Part shown: in pieces, positions 1-6,460 of the stretch
Position numbering within the stretch: position 1 is the stretch's first letter
Layout of the letters: every line of letters starts with the position of its first letter
Assembly (NCBI RefSeq): GCF_036325985.1
Contig: NZ_JAUHLI010000029.1
Location: forward strand, 1-18,159
DNA from: Alkalimonas cellulosilytica
GTDB taxonomy: Bacteria > Pseudomonadota > Gammaproteobacteria > Enterobacterales > Alteromonadaceae
Reading direction: 5' to 3'
Length of the DNA: 18,159 nucleotides
Program-made: the position numbers and the translations under genes
The notes under the pieces: model-generated
Databases searched by the model: none
The model's input: only the letters and a program-made list of their open reading frames with translations
What the model was told of the DNA's origin: nothing

Positions 1-10
1 CTTCGAAGCG

Positions 11-41
11 GATGACGCTTGGTTGTAACCTTGTCGTCATC
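11..41 (-). repeat. Inverted repeat in the leader of the leftward transcript
   Basis: GATGACG (11-17) and CGTCATC (35-41) form a 7-bp inverted repeat. Between them lies a second small dyad, GGTTGTAACC (21-30). If transcription starts near 44, the repeat begins about four bases into the RNA and would fold into a 5' leader hairpin. E. coli rrn leaders also begin with a hairpin directly after the start site. The role here is inferred. Confidence 0.45.
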
Positions 42-43
42 AG

Positions 44-97
44 TGGTGCGCATTATAAGGATCCAAACAAGGCGATCAAGATCTTTTTTAGAAGATC
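44..97 (-). promoter_or_regulatory. Leftward rRNA P1-like sigma70 promoter
   Basis: On the minus strand a TTGATC -35 (74-79) is followed by a 16-base spacer and a perfect TATAAT -10 (52-57). The discriminator is GC-rich (GCGCACC) and the likely start is an A near 44. The stretch TATAATGCGCACCACTGA closely resembles E. coli rrn P1 promoters, which read TATAATGCGCCACCACTGA. An A-tract just upstream of the -35 (84-89) is placed like an UP element. The GC-rich discriminator is typical of promoters under stringent control. No RNA gene is visible in the 44 bases left, so the driven gene lies outside the window. A tRNA or translation-factor operon remains possible. Confidence 0.72.
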
Positions 98-133
98 ATG
101 TCTAAGCGCTCAGATTTTGCTCGCCTTGCAGAC

Positions 134-1438
134 TTATTGAACGAATTGGTCTACTAACCCCTGCCAGCGGCTTAGATCCGGCTTGTGTTGATTAGGCTTG
201 CTGGATAGCTGTTGATGCAGGTATTCACCGAGCTCTCGATGAAACGGCAGGCCAAGTTGCTGGTATTCGTAGGTATCATCATTCAGGGTTTCATTGGCAT
301 TGACATAAATGGTCGCGGTGACAAAGAACTCCAACTGTCGTTCCAAATCAATGAAATAGCCAACATCGGTTAAAAAACCATAGGCGCTGCCAATTTTATT
401 GAGCCAGCGTTGATGCCTTGGCAGCTCTGTTGGCTCACCACCAAATTTCAGGTATTTGTAGCGATTATCAGCAATGCCATGAGCGCTGTAATTCGGTTGC
501 TTGCTTTCTGAAGGATAAAGCAACATAGCAGCGAGCAGCCAATCGCGCATCTCAGGGGCCAATTGAAACTGCTGCTGAGGTGGAAATAACTCAGGGAAAA
601 TTAACCGCTCCAGCACGCCCGACAGATCCTGAATGGAAAAGCGGTTTTTATCACTAAAATCCATTGGCTGATTGATCAAGACGCCGTGTTGATAAAAAGC
701 CGAGCCAAGTTTCGGTTGTAAGGGGTTTAGATAGGCGGTGGAACTGGAACGAGCAGGCAACTGCAACAGCACTTCGTTATCTGTGTTAAAGAAAGCCAGC
801 GGATTATAATGGCGATTTTCTTCTGCCGACATCGGCAAACTTAAACGATGGTTGATGGTCGCACTTGGTAAGCCCTTATCACGCAATTGCTGATTGATAT
901 AATCCTGGCCCAGCAATTCATACATGCGGTTAAAGCCCAGATTATCACTTACCATCATCACTTGCCAGATGTAATGCGCCAGGGTCGGACGTTTCCCCTC
1001 AGCCATCGCATCCTCAGTGACCATTTGCTGCGATTCCCGGCTGGCATAGGTATCAAAGGTACTGTCCAAAGTGACCTGCTTCTGTTGTTGCAGCCACTCG
1101 AGAGTTAGCAAGGCCACTGGCAACTTTACGGTGCTGGCCGGGTAGAAATACCGCTTATCATCAACAAAAAGCCGGTAGCTGATTAAATGCGGGTGCAACG
1201 GTTCATCACGGACAATCTGACTAACCTGGATTTGCACCTTATAGCGTTCAGGGTCCGCCAAAACTTGCTTGAGGATCGGGAACTGATCCGGGATTTTTCT
1301 CAGAAGGTCTGGATCGGCCTGCTTACAGATCGCAGCAAGGCTGGAGCGGCATTCAATCTGCACCGGTAATTCCAATGCCTGTGCCGTAACAGCGAAGCTA
1401 GCCAGTAAGCTAAAGAAAGAAATAACGCGAATGAACAT
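134..1438 (-). CDS. Secreted serine hydrolase of the class A beta-lactamase / PBP-like fold
   Basis: The 434-residue product begins with a signal peptide (residues 1-21, probable cleavage after AQA), so it should act in the periplasm. It shows the three active-site elements of serine beta-lactamases and penicillin-binding proteins: SxxK at S102-T-V-K105 in the context YFYPASTVKLP, SDN at 164-166, and a KTG-like box K348-I-G350 followed by SAYGFLTDVGYF. The order and spacing fit the beta-lactamase class A-like family. It is about 140 residues longer than typical class A enzymes and has an extended insertion between SDN and KIG. I see no clear counterpart of the deacylating Glu166 of class A enzymes, so true antibiotic hydrolysis is doubtful; an esterase, amidase or cell-wall role is equally possible. 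It has its own promoter behind the rplQ terminator and looks monocistronic. No strong Shine-Dalgarno precedes the ATG, but the signal peptide supports this start. Confidence 0.85.
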   Translation of the reverse strand: MFIRVISFFSLLASFAVTAQALELPVQIECRSSLAAICKQADPDLLRKIPDQFPILKQVLADPERYKVQIQVSQIVRDEPLHPHLISYRLFVDDKRYFYPASTVKLPVALLTLEWLQQQKQVTLDSTFDTYASRESQQMVTEDAMAEGKRPTLAHYIWQVMMVSDNLGFNRMYELLGQDYINQQLRDKGLPSATINHRLSLPMSAEENRHYNPLAFFNTDNEVLLQLPARSSSTAYLNPLQPKLGSAFYQHGVLINQPMDFSDKNRFSIQDLSGVLERLIFPELFPPQQQFQLAPEMRDWLLAAMLLYPSESKQPNYSAHGIADNRYKYLKFGGEPTELPRHQRWLNKIGSAYGFLTDVGYFIDLERQLEFFVTATIYVNANETLNDDTYEYQQLGLPFHRELGEYLHQQLSSKPNQHKPDLSRWQGLVDQFVQ

Positions 1439-1478
1439 AACAGTAAGCCGAATAATTTATTCCATTGATTACTGTTAT
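1437..1478. repeat. Nested inverted repeat over the -10, leader and start codon of the serine hydrolase
   Basis: ATAACAGTAA (1437-1446) and TTACTGTTAT (1469-1478) are perfect 10-bp inverted arms. They enclose a second, 13-base palindrome, GAATAATTTATTC (1450-1462). The right arm also takes part in a third dyad, TGTTAT-N5-ATAACA (1473-1489). One outer arm overlaps the -10 and the other overlaps the ATG. If the start near 1467 is right, the whole outer stem cannot form in RNA, which favours a DNA operator over a leader hairpin. The binding protein is unknown. Confidence 0.6.
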
Positions 1479-1502
1479 AAGGAATAACAACACAAATCGC
1501 AA
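1474..1502 (-). promoter_or_regulatory. Promoter of the serine hydrolase gene
   Basis: A TTGCGA -35 (1497-1502), a 17-base spacer and a TATAAC -10 (1474-1479) give a good sigma70 match. The start would fall near 1467, leaving a leader of about 29 bases. The -35 begins only four bases past the T-run of the alpha-operon terminator, so the two transcription units are packed tightly. The -10 lies inside the dyad at 1437-1478. Confidence 0.6.
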
Positions 1503-1505
1503 GCG

Positions 1506-1535
1506 AAAAAAAAACCGGGAACAAGTCCCGGTTTT
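1506..1535 (-). terminator. Intrinsic terminator of the alpha operon
   Basis: On the minus strand AAAACCGGGA (1526-1535 side) pairs with TCCCGGTTTT (1511-1520) around a five-base loop. It is followed by an unbroken run of about nine T residues (1506-1514). It lies 17 bases after the rplQ stop and closes the operon. The opposite strand lacks an equally good T-run, so it is mainly one-directional. Confidence 0.93.
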
Positions 1536-1551
1536 CTATTCAGTGCGCAGC

Positions 1552-1953
1552 TTACTCAGCTACAGCCTCTTCAGTGACAGTTTCCATATCCACTTCTGGA
1601 CGGTCTACCAACTCAATGTAACACATTGGTGCATTGTCACCGGCACGGAAGCCACACTTGATGATACGCGTGTAGCCGCCCGGGCGGGCGTTGTAGCGTG
1701 GACCCAGTTCAGTGAACAAGATACCAACTGCTTCTTTATCCTGAGTGCGAGCAAATGCCAAACGGCGGTTTGCTACGCTGTCGTTTTTAGCCAGTGTGAT
1801 CAAAGGCTCAATAACACGACGTAACTCTTTTGCTTTAGGCAAAGTCGTTTTGATGATTTGATGCTTCACCAACGAGCTTGCCATGTTGCGGAACATTGCC
1901 TGACGATGGCTGCTGTTCCGATTTAATTGACGACCACTCTTACGATGGCGCAT
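1552..1953 (-). CDS. rplQ: 50S ribosomal protein L17
   Basis: The 133-residue protein starts with the family hallmark MRHRKSGRQLNRNSSHR and contains LVKHQIIKTTLPKAKELRR, which identifies bacterial L17. L17 binds 23S rRNA near the peptide exit side of the large subunit. It is slightly longer than E. coli L17 (127 residues) because of an acidic tail ending TVTEEAVAE. The internal stretch SVANRRLAFAR is like that of Alteromonadales homologues. It is the last gene of the alpha operon, 38 bases after rpoA, with GAAGGAA upstream as ribosome-binding site, and is followed directly by a terminator. Confidence 0.98.
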   Translation of the reverse strand: MRHRKSGRQLNRNSSHRQAMFRNMASSLVKHQIIKTTLPKAKELRRVIEPLITLAKNDSVANRRLAFARTQDKEAVGILFTELGPRYNARPGGYTRIIKCGFRAGDNAPMCYIELVDRPEVDMETVTEEAVAE

Positions 1954-1979
1954 GACCTATTCCTTCTTACTAAACCAGG

Positions 1980-1993
1980 AACCGGATCCGGTT
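1980..1993. repeat. Perfect 14-bp palindrome at the rpoA stop codon
   Basis: AACCGGATCCGGTT is a perfect palindrome lying in the rpoA-rplQ gap and including two bases of the rpoA TAA stop. In RNA it could form a 5-bp stem with a GAUC tetraloop. It has no T-run, so it is not a terminator. It may be a processing or stability element between rpoA and rplQ, or may be chance. Confidence 0.4.
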
Positions 1994-2981
1994 AGTCTTT
2001 GTTTACCAGACTGGCTGGTGGCCAATTCTCAAGGCGCATGCCCAGAGACAGACCACGTGATGCCAGTACGTCTTTGATTTCGGTAAGCGACTTCTTACCC
2101 AGGTTAGGCGTTTTCAACAGCTCAACCTCGGTACGTTGCACCAGATCACCGATGTACTGAATTTGCTCTGCTTTCAGACAGTTAGCAGAACGAACCGTTA
2201 ATTCGAGATCATCGACAGGACGCAACAGAATCGGATCGAACTCCGGCTTCTCTTCGCGTTTCTCTGGCTCACTCTTATCACGCAATTCTACGAAGAACTC
2301 CAGCTGTTCAGCCAGAATTGTCGCAGCACGACGGATTGCCTCTTCAGGCTCGAGCGTACCATTGGTTTCCATATCGATAACCAACTTGTCCAAATCGGTA
2401 CGTTGCTCTACCCGAGCCGCTTCTACACTGTAAGCAATACGCTCAACAGGGCTGAAAGAAGCGTCAAGCAGCAAACGGCCAATTGGACGCTCGTCGTCAT
2501 CAGAGGACAGACGGGCTGATGCCGGCACATAACCACGGCCTTGCTCAACTTTCAGACGCATACTGAATTCAGTATCGCCTGTCAGGTGGCAAATGACGTG
2601 ATCAGGATTTACAATGACAACACCGTCACCGTGCTGGATATCAGCAGCAGTCACAGGGCCAGCACCTTTCTTGGTCAAAGTCAGTGTGACTTCATCTTTG
2701 TCTTCCAGGCGGAAGGCTAAGCCTTTCAGGTTCAACAGAATATCAATGATATCCTCTTGCACCCCTTCTTTCGAACTGTACTCATGGAGTACGCCTTCGA
2801 TCTCAACTTCTGTGACAGCAAAACCTGGCATAGAAGACAGCAGAATACGGCGAAGTGCGTTACCCAAGGTATGTCCGAAACCGCGCTCAAGTGGTTCCAA
2901 AGTAACTTTGGCACGAGTTGGAGTGACTTTGTCGATCCCAACTAATCTCGGCTTAAGGAATTCGGTGACAGAACCCTGCAT
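1992..2981 (-). CDS. rpoA: DNA-directed RNA polymerase subunit alpha
   Basis: The 329 residues match the usual length for this subunit. The N-terminal domain (about 1-235) dimerises and nucleates RNA polymerase assembly; the GFGHTLGNALRRILLSS segment (residues 34-50) carries the conserved Arg pair. A flexible linker (about 236-248) leads to the C-terminal domain (about 249-329), which contacts UP elements and activators. R264 in VRSANCL and K297 in GKKS correspond to E. coli R265 and K298 of the DNA-binding surface. That surface could engage the A-tract upstream of the promoter at 44-97. It is the fourth gene of the alpha operon, 24 bases after rpsD, and its expression is tied to S4 feedback through the alpha leader. 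Confidence 0.99.
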   Translation of the reverse strand: MQGSVTEFLKPRLVGIDKVTPTRAKVTLEPLERGFGHTLGNALRRILLSSMPGFAVTEVEIEGVLHEYSSKEGVQEDIIDILLNLKGLAFRLEDKDEVTLTLTKKGAGPVTAADIQHGDGVVIVNPDHVICHLTGDTEFSMRLKVEQGRGYVPASARLSSDDDERPIGRLLLDASFSPVERIAYSVEAARVEQRTDLDKLVIDMETNGTLEPEEAIRRAATILAEQLEFFVELRDKSEPEKREEKPEFDPILLRPVDDLELTVRSANCLKAEQIQYIGDLVQRTEVELLKTPNLGKKSLTEIKDVLASRGLSLGMRLENWPPASLVNKD

Positions 2982-3005
2982 TGTATCCTCTCTTAATGGT
3001 TAGCT

Positions 3006-3626
3006 TTACTTAGAGTAAAGCTCGACGATTAACTGTTCGTTGATGTCAGCAGACAAATCTGAACGCTCAGGAAGACGCTTGTACACACCTTCCAGCTTAG
3101 TCGTGTCTACTTCAACCCAAGTTGGCTTCTCGCGCTGACCAGCCAGCTCCATTGCCGCAGCAATACGAGCTTGTTTCTTGGCTTTTTCACGAACAGAAAC
3201 AACTTGTTCTGGCAATACAGTGAAAGATGGGATGTTAACCACACGACCATTCACCATGATTGCTTTGTGGCTGACCAGCTGACGTGCTTCTGCACGAGTG
3301 CTTGCCAGACCCATACGGTAAACCACGTTGTCCAACCGCGACTCCAGCAACTGAAGCAGGTTTTCACCAGTGTTACCTTTCAAACGAGCAGCTTCTTTGT
3401 AGTAGTTACGGAACTGCTTTTCCAGTACGCCATACATACGACGAACTTTTTGTTTCTCACGCAACTGAATGCCGTAGTCAGACAAACGGCCACGACGGGC
3501 ACCATGCTGACCAGGAGCAGTTGTTAAGTTACATTTAGAGTCAATTGCCCGCACGCCGCTTTTCAGGAACAGGTCCGTTCCTTCACGGCGACTTAGCTTG
3601 AGCTTAGGGCCCAAATATCTAGCCAT
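3006..3626 (-). CDS. rpsD: 30S ribosomal protein S4
   Basis: The 206-residue product has exactly the E. coli length and starts MARYLGPKLKLSRREGTDL. The S4 RNA-binding domain spans roughly residues 95-160 and includes the segment SRLDNVVYRMGLASTRAEAR. S4 is a primary binder of the 16S 5' domain and nucleates small-subunit assembly. In gammaproteobacteria it also represses its own operon by binding the rpsM leader pseudoknot, and that target is present here (4409-4481). This protein lacks the N-terminal zinc cysteines of some S4 forms. It lies 33 bases after rpsK and is preceded by a GGAG site. Confidence 0.99.
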   Translation of the reverse strand: MARYLGPKLKLSRREGTDLFLKSGVRAIDSKCNLTTAPGQHGARRGRLSDYGIQLREKQKVRRMYGVLEKQFRNYYKEAARLKGNTGENLLQLLESRLDNVVYRMGLASTRAEARQLVSHKAIMVNGRVVNIPSFTVLPEQVVSVREKAKKQARIAAAMELAGQREKPTWVEVDTTKLEGVYKRLPERSDLSADINEQLIVELYSK

Positions 3627-3659
3627 CTTCTTTCTCCAATAATCCGTGAAGCGCTATGG

Positions 3660-4049
3660 TTACACGCGACGTTTTTTAGGTGGACGACAACCGTTATGAG
3701 GGATTGGCGTCACGTCGGTGATATTCGTGATACGGAAACCTGCGCCGTTCAATGCACGGATAGCAGACTCACGACCTGGTCCTGGACCATTCACGAACAC
3801 TTCGAGGTTTTTTACACCATATTCTTGCGCAGCAACGCCAGCACGCTCAGCAGCTACCTGAGCAGCAAAAGGCGTGGACTTACGAGAGCCACGGAAGCCT
3901 GAACCACCAGCAGTAGCCCAGCACAGAGCATTGCCCTGGCGGTCAGTGATGGTGACGATGGTGTTGTTGAAAGAAGCATGGATATGAGCCATACCATCTG
4001 CAACTTGCTTTTTTACCCGTTTACGAGTACGAACTTGTGCTTTTGCCAT
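3660..4049 (-). CDS. rpsK: 30S ribosomal protein S11
   Basis: This 129-residue protein has the length of E. coli S11. The core AHIHASFNNTIVTITDRQGN and the basic C-terminal tail PHNGCRPPKKRRV are diagnostic. S11 sits on the platform of the small subunit next to S6, S18 and S21 and contacts the 3' region of 16S rRNA near the mRNA exit. The conserved N-G near residue 119 is the site that forms isoaspartate in E. coli S11, according to family knowledge. It is the second alpha-operon gene, 12 bases downstream of rpsM. Confidence 0.99.
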   Translation of the reverse strand: MAKAQVRTRKRVKKQVADGMAHIHASFNNTIVTITDRQGNALCWATAGGSGFRGSRKSTPFAAQVAAERAGVAAQEYGVKNLEVFVNGPGPGRESAIRALNGAGFRITNITDVTPIPHNGCRPPKKRRV

Positions 4050-4061
4050 AAGTTACCTGCC

Positions 4062-4418
4062 TTATTTCTTAATCGGCTTACGTGGACCTTTACGGGTACG
4101 CGCATTGGTTTTAGTGCGCTGACCACGAACAGGTAAACTACGACGGTGGCGTAAACCACGGTAACAACCAAGATCCATCAAACGCTTGATGTTCAAAGTT
4201 ACTTCACGGCGCAAGTCACCTTCAACGGTGTATTTTGCAACTTCTTCACGAAGGGTATCCAACTGAGCATCGCTTAACGCGCTGATTTTGGTACTTTCTT
4301 CGATACCCGCTGCTGCCAAAATGGCCTGAGCGCGAGTTTTACCGATACCATAAACATAGGTCAATGAGATGACCGCATGCTTATTATCGGGGATGTTAAT
4401 GCCAGCTATACGGGCCAC
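4062..4418 (-). CDS. rpsM: 30S ribosomal protein S13, GTG start
   Basis: The 118-residue protein begins MARIAGINIPDNKHAVISLTY and ends TRKGPRKPIKK, the standard S13 pattern. It has a helix-hairpin-helix region (GIGKTRAQAIL) and a long basic tail that reaches the tRNA sites. S13 is in the head of the small subunit, binds 16S rRNA and forms bridge B1 with L5. The start codon is GTG, as in E. coli rpsM, and the first codons (GTGGCCCGTA) are part of the S4-responsive pseudoknot. A GGAG site lies about nine bases upstream. It is the first gene of the alpha operon, and its start codon controls translation of the operon. Confidence 0.98.
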   Translation of the reverse strand: MARIAGINIPDNKHAVISLTYVYGIGKTRAQAILAAAGIEESTKISALSDAQLDTLREEVAKYTVEGDLRREVTLNIKRLMDLGCYRGLRHRRSLPVRGQRTKTNARTRKGPRKPIKK

Positions 4419-4490
4419 TAACCTTCTCCTTCACTTAAAATTTATGGGTGCCGATTTGAAAAGCCCGTAAGGATACTCAAATGGCGTCTA
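4409..4490 (-). ncRNA. Alpha-operon leader pseudoknot (S4 target, alpha_RBS type)
   Basis: The minus-strand leader reads CATTTGAGTATCCTTACGGG followed by CTTTTCAAA, nearly the E. coli alpha mRNA sequence. TTTGA (4477-4481) can pair with TCAAA (4455-4459), placing TACGGGC (4463-4469) in a loop. That loop is exactly complementary over 7 bp to GCCCGTA (4409-4415), which directly follows the GTG start codon. This is the classic arrangement of a pseudoknot that spans the ribosome-binding site. TCCTT (4470-4474) can also reach the AAGGA of the Shine-Dalgarno. In E. coli, S4 binding traps the ribosome on this fold and represses rpsM, rpsK, rpsD and rplQ. Binding by this organism's S4 is inferred. 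Confidence 0.9.
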
Positions 4491-4505
4491 TTTTGCAAAC
4501 AATTC

Positions 4506-4527
4506 GTGGGCCAATCGCTCAGCCCAC
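4506..4527. repeat. Hairpin between rpmJ and rpsM
   Basis: GTGGGC (4506-4511) and GCCCAC (4522-4527) form a 6-bp stem with a ten-base loop, 17 bases after the rpmJ stop. On the minus strand it is followed by GAATTGTTTGC, which is only weakly T-rich. It could be a partial terminator or processing point between spc and alpha transcripts. I see no convincing separate alpha promoter, so the operons may be cotranscribed here. Confidence 0.4.
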
Positions 4528-4543
4528 AAGATTGCTTCTGCTG

Positions 4544-4657
4544 TTAGCCTTGGCGCTGTTTGTGCTTTGGCTCACTGCAGATCACACGCACAACGTTGTT
4601 GCGCTTGATGATTTTGCAGTTACGGCAGATCTTCTTAACGGAAGCACGTACTTTCAT
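4544..4657 (-). CDS. rpmJ: 50S ribosomal protein L36
   Basis: Translating the minus strand from the ATG at 4655-4657 gives a 37-residue protein that begins MKVRASVKKICRNCKIIKR and ends KHKQRQG, followed by TAA. This is L36, one residue shorter than in E. coli. Its zinc ribbon is intact: C11, C14, C27 and H32 (C-x2-C-x12-C-x4-H), so it is the zinc-dependent form rather than the cysteine-free paralogue used under zinc shortage. L36 supports the fold of 23S rRNA in the large subunit. GGAG lies about nine bases upstream. It is the last gene of the spc operon, 22 bases after secY. Confidence 0.97.
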   Translation of the reverse strand: MKVRASVKKICRNCKIIKRNNVVRVICSEPKHKQRQG

Positions 4658-4679
4658 GACTTCACTCCGAAGTAATCTC

Positions 4680-6005
4680 TTATCGGCCTACGCCTTTAAG
4701 ATTCGCTTTCTTAAGCACAGAATCGTATTGATGGGACATCAAATGAGTCTGTACCTGTGCCATAAAGTCCATAATTACCACAACGATAATCAGCAAAGAT
4801 GTACCGCCGAAGTAAAATTGCACATTCCATGCAACCATCATGAACTCGGGTACCAAACAGATAAAGGTAATGTACATAGCACCTGCCAATGTCAGGCGTG
4901 TCATTACTTTATCAATGTATCTGGACGTTTGTTCACCCGGACGAATACCAGGAATAAAAGCACCGGATTTCTTCAGGTTGTCTGCAGTATCACGCGGGTT
5001 GAACACCAGCGCAGTATAGAAGAAACAGAAGAAAATAATGGCAGCTGCATACAACATAATGTACAGCGGCTGACCCGGAGACAAGGTTAACGCCAATTCC
5101 TGCAGGAAGTTAGCAACCATGCCTTCACCAGTACCAAACCAGGTAGCAATCGTGCCTGGGAACAAAATGATGCTCGATGCGAAAATGGGCGGGATAACCC
5201 CAGCCATATTGACCTTTAATGGCAAATGACTGCTTTGCGCGGCAAAAACCTGACGGCCTTGCTGACGCTTAGCATAGTTTACCACGATACGACGTTGTCC
5301 GCGCTCAAAGAACACTACAAATGTCGTAATGGCCACCACAATCACAATGATCGCGACCAGTAATAAAAAGTGCAAATCGCCCTGTCGAGCTTGCTCGATG
5401 GTGCCACCTACAGCAGATGGCAGCCCAGCAACGATACCTGCAAAGATCAGCAACGAAATACCATTCCCGATACCACGCTCAGTAATCTGCTCACCTAACC
5501 ACATCAGAAACATGGTGCCGGTAACCAGACTGACCACCGCAGTAAAATAAAACGCAAAGCCCGGATTAATCACCAGGCCTGGCATCATATTCGGCAAGCC
5601 AGTTGCAATACCAATAGACTGCAGCGTTGCCAATGCAAGGGTACCATAGCGTGTGTACTGCTGAATTTTGCGTTTACCGGCTTCACCTTCTTTTTTCAGC
5701 TCCGCCAAATGCGGATGCACGACCGTCAATAGCTGCACGATAATGGATGCTGAAATGTAGGGCATAATGCCAAGCGCAAATACAGAGGCACGCTCAAGTG
5801 CACCACCGCTGAACATGTTAAACATTTCAACGATGGTGCCTCGTTGTTGCTCGAATAACTGAGCTAGCACGGCGGCGTCAATTCCAGGAATTGGCACAAA
5901 AGTTCCAAGTCGAAAAACGACTATGGCTAAAAGTACAAACAGTAAGCGTGCTTTCAGCTCGCCAAAACTGCCTTTACTTTTTAAGTCCGAACCTGGTTTA
6001 GCCAT
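4680..6005 (-). CDS. secY: Preprotein translocase channel subunit SecY
   Basis: The 441-residue membrane protein is close to E. coli SecY (443) and shows about ten transmembrane segments; the first spans about residues 20-38. It forms the inner-membrane protein-conducting channel with SecE and SecG and receives proteins from SecA or from ribosomes. The plug region lies near residues 60-75 (EMFNMFSGGALERAS). The basic C4 loop (VVFFERGQRRIVVNYAKRQQ) and the C5 loop with IPGIRPGEQT are the known contact points for ribosome and SecA; its Arg corresponds to E. coli R357. The gene sits in its conserved place between rplO and rpmJ, 17 bases after rplO. Confidence 0.99.
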   Translation of the reverse strand: MAKPGSDLKSKGSFGELKARLLFVLLAIVVFRLGTFVPIPGIDAAVLAQLFEQQRGTIVEMFNMFSGGALERASVFALGIMPYISASIIVQLLTVVHPHLAELKKEGEAGKRKIQQYTRYGTLALATLQSIGIATGLPNMMPGLVINPGFAFYFTAVVSLVTGTMFLMWLGEQITERGIGNGISLLIFAGIVAGLPSAVGGTIEQARQGDLHFLLLVAIIVIVVAITTFVVFFERGQRRIVVNYAKRQQGRQVFAAQSSHLPLKVNMAGVIPPIFASSIILFPGTIATWFGTGEGMVANFLQELALTLSPGQPLYIMLYAAAIIFFCFFYTALVFNPRDTADNLKKSGAFIPGIRPGEQTSRYIDKVMTRLTLAGAMYITFICLVPEFMMVAWNVQFYFGGTSLLIIVVVIMDFMAQVQTHLMSHQYDSVLKKANLKGVGR

Positions 6006-6022
6006 TACGTACTATCCTTTTG

Positions 6023-6457
6023 TTATTCTTCGACTTTTCCACCAGCAGCTTCAATGGCTGAGCGGGCGCCTTTGGACACACGCAGACCTTTAACAGTCAA
6101 CGGACGTGTCACTTCGCCAGACAGAACCACTTTGGCAAATTTGGTAGTGCGCGGGATGATGTTCGCATCCATCAGGGTGCTCAGATCAACCACATCACCT
6201 TCAACTTTTGTCAGCTCATGCAGACGAACTTCAGCGGTAACCAGCGACTTACGCGAAGTAAAGCCGAACTTAGGCAAACGCTGTTTCAAAGGCATTTGAC
6301 CGCCTTCGAAGCCTGGACGAACTGAACCGCCAGAGCGGGACTTCAAACCTTTGTGACCACGGCCACCGGTTTTGCCCAGGCCTGAACCGATACCACGGCC
6401 CAGACGCTTCTTCTCTTTTTTAGCGCCAGCTGCAGGAGAGAGTGTATTTAAAAACAT
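6023..6457 (-). CDS. rplO: 50S ribosomal protein L15
   Basis: This 144-residue protein has the same length as E. coli L15. The glycine- and arginine-rich N-terminus (KKRLGRGIGSGLGKTGGRGH) is the long extension that threads into 23S rRNA, and FEGGQMPLKQRLPKFGF is the family signature. The C-terminal globular part (about 75-144) ends SKGARSAIEAAGGKVEE. L15 is a late-binding protein that organises the large subunit around the central protuberance. It is three bases after rpmD and upstream of secY, the usual spc order, so translation of rpmD and rplO is likely coupled. Confidence 0.99.
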   Translation of the reverse strand: MFLNTLSPAAGAKKEKKRLGRGIGSGLGKTGGRGHKGLKSRSGGSVRPGFEGGQMPLKQRLPKFGFTSRKSLVTAEVRLHELTKVEGDVVDLSTLMDANIIPRTTKFAKVVLSGEVTRPLTVKGLRVSKGARSAIEAAGGKVEE

Positions 6458-6460
6458 CGC

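Noticed and set aside
1..133. tRNA or rRNA gene at the left edge
   Set aside because: Only a promoter and a small dyad are visible; no cloverleaf or 16S sequence begins within the window.
4465..4520. Separate sigma70 promoter for the alpha operon
   Set aside because: TTGGCC with AT-rich bases about 17 downstream gives only a poor -10; the evidence is too weak to list as a feature.
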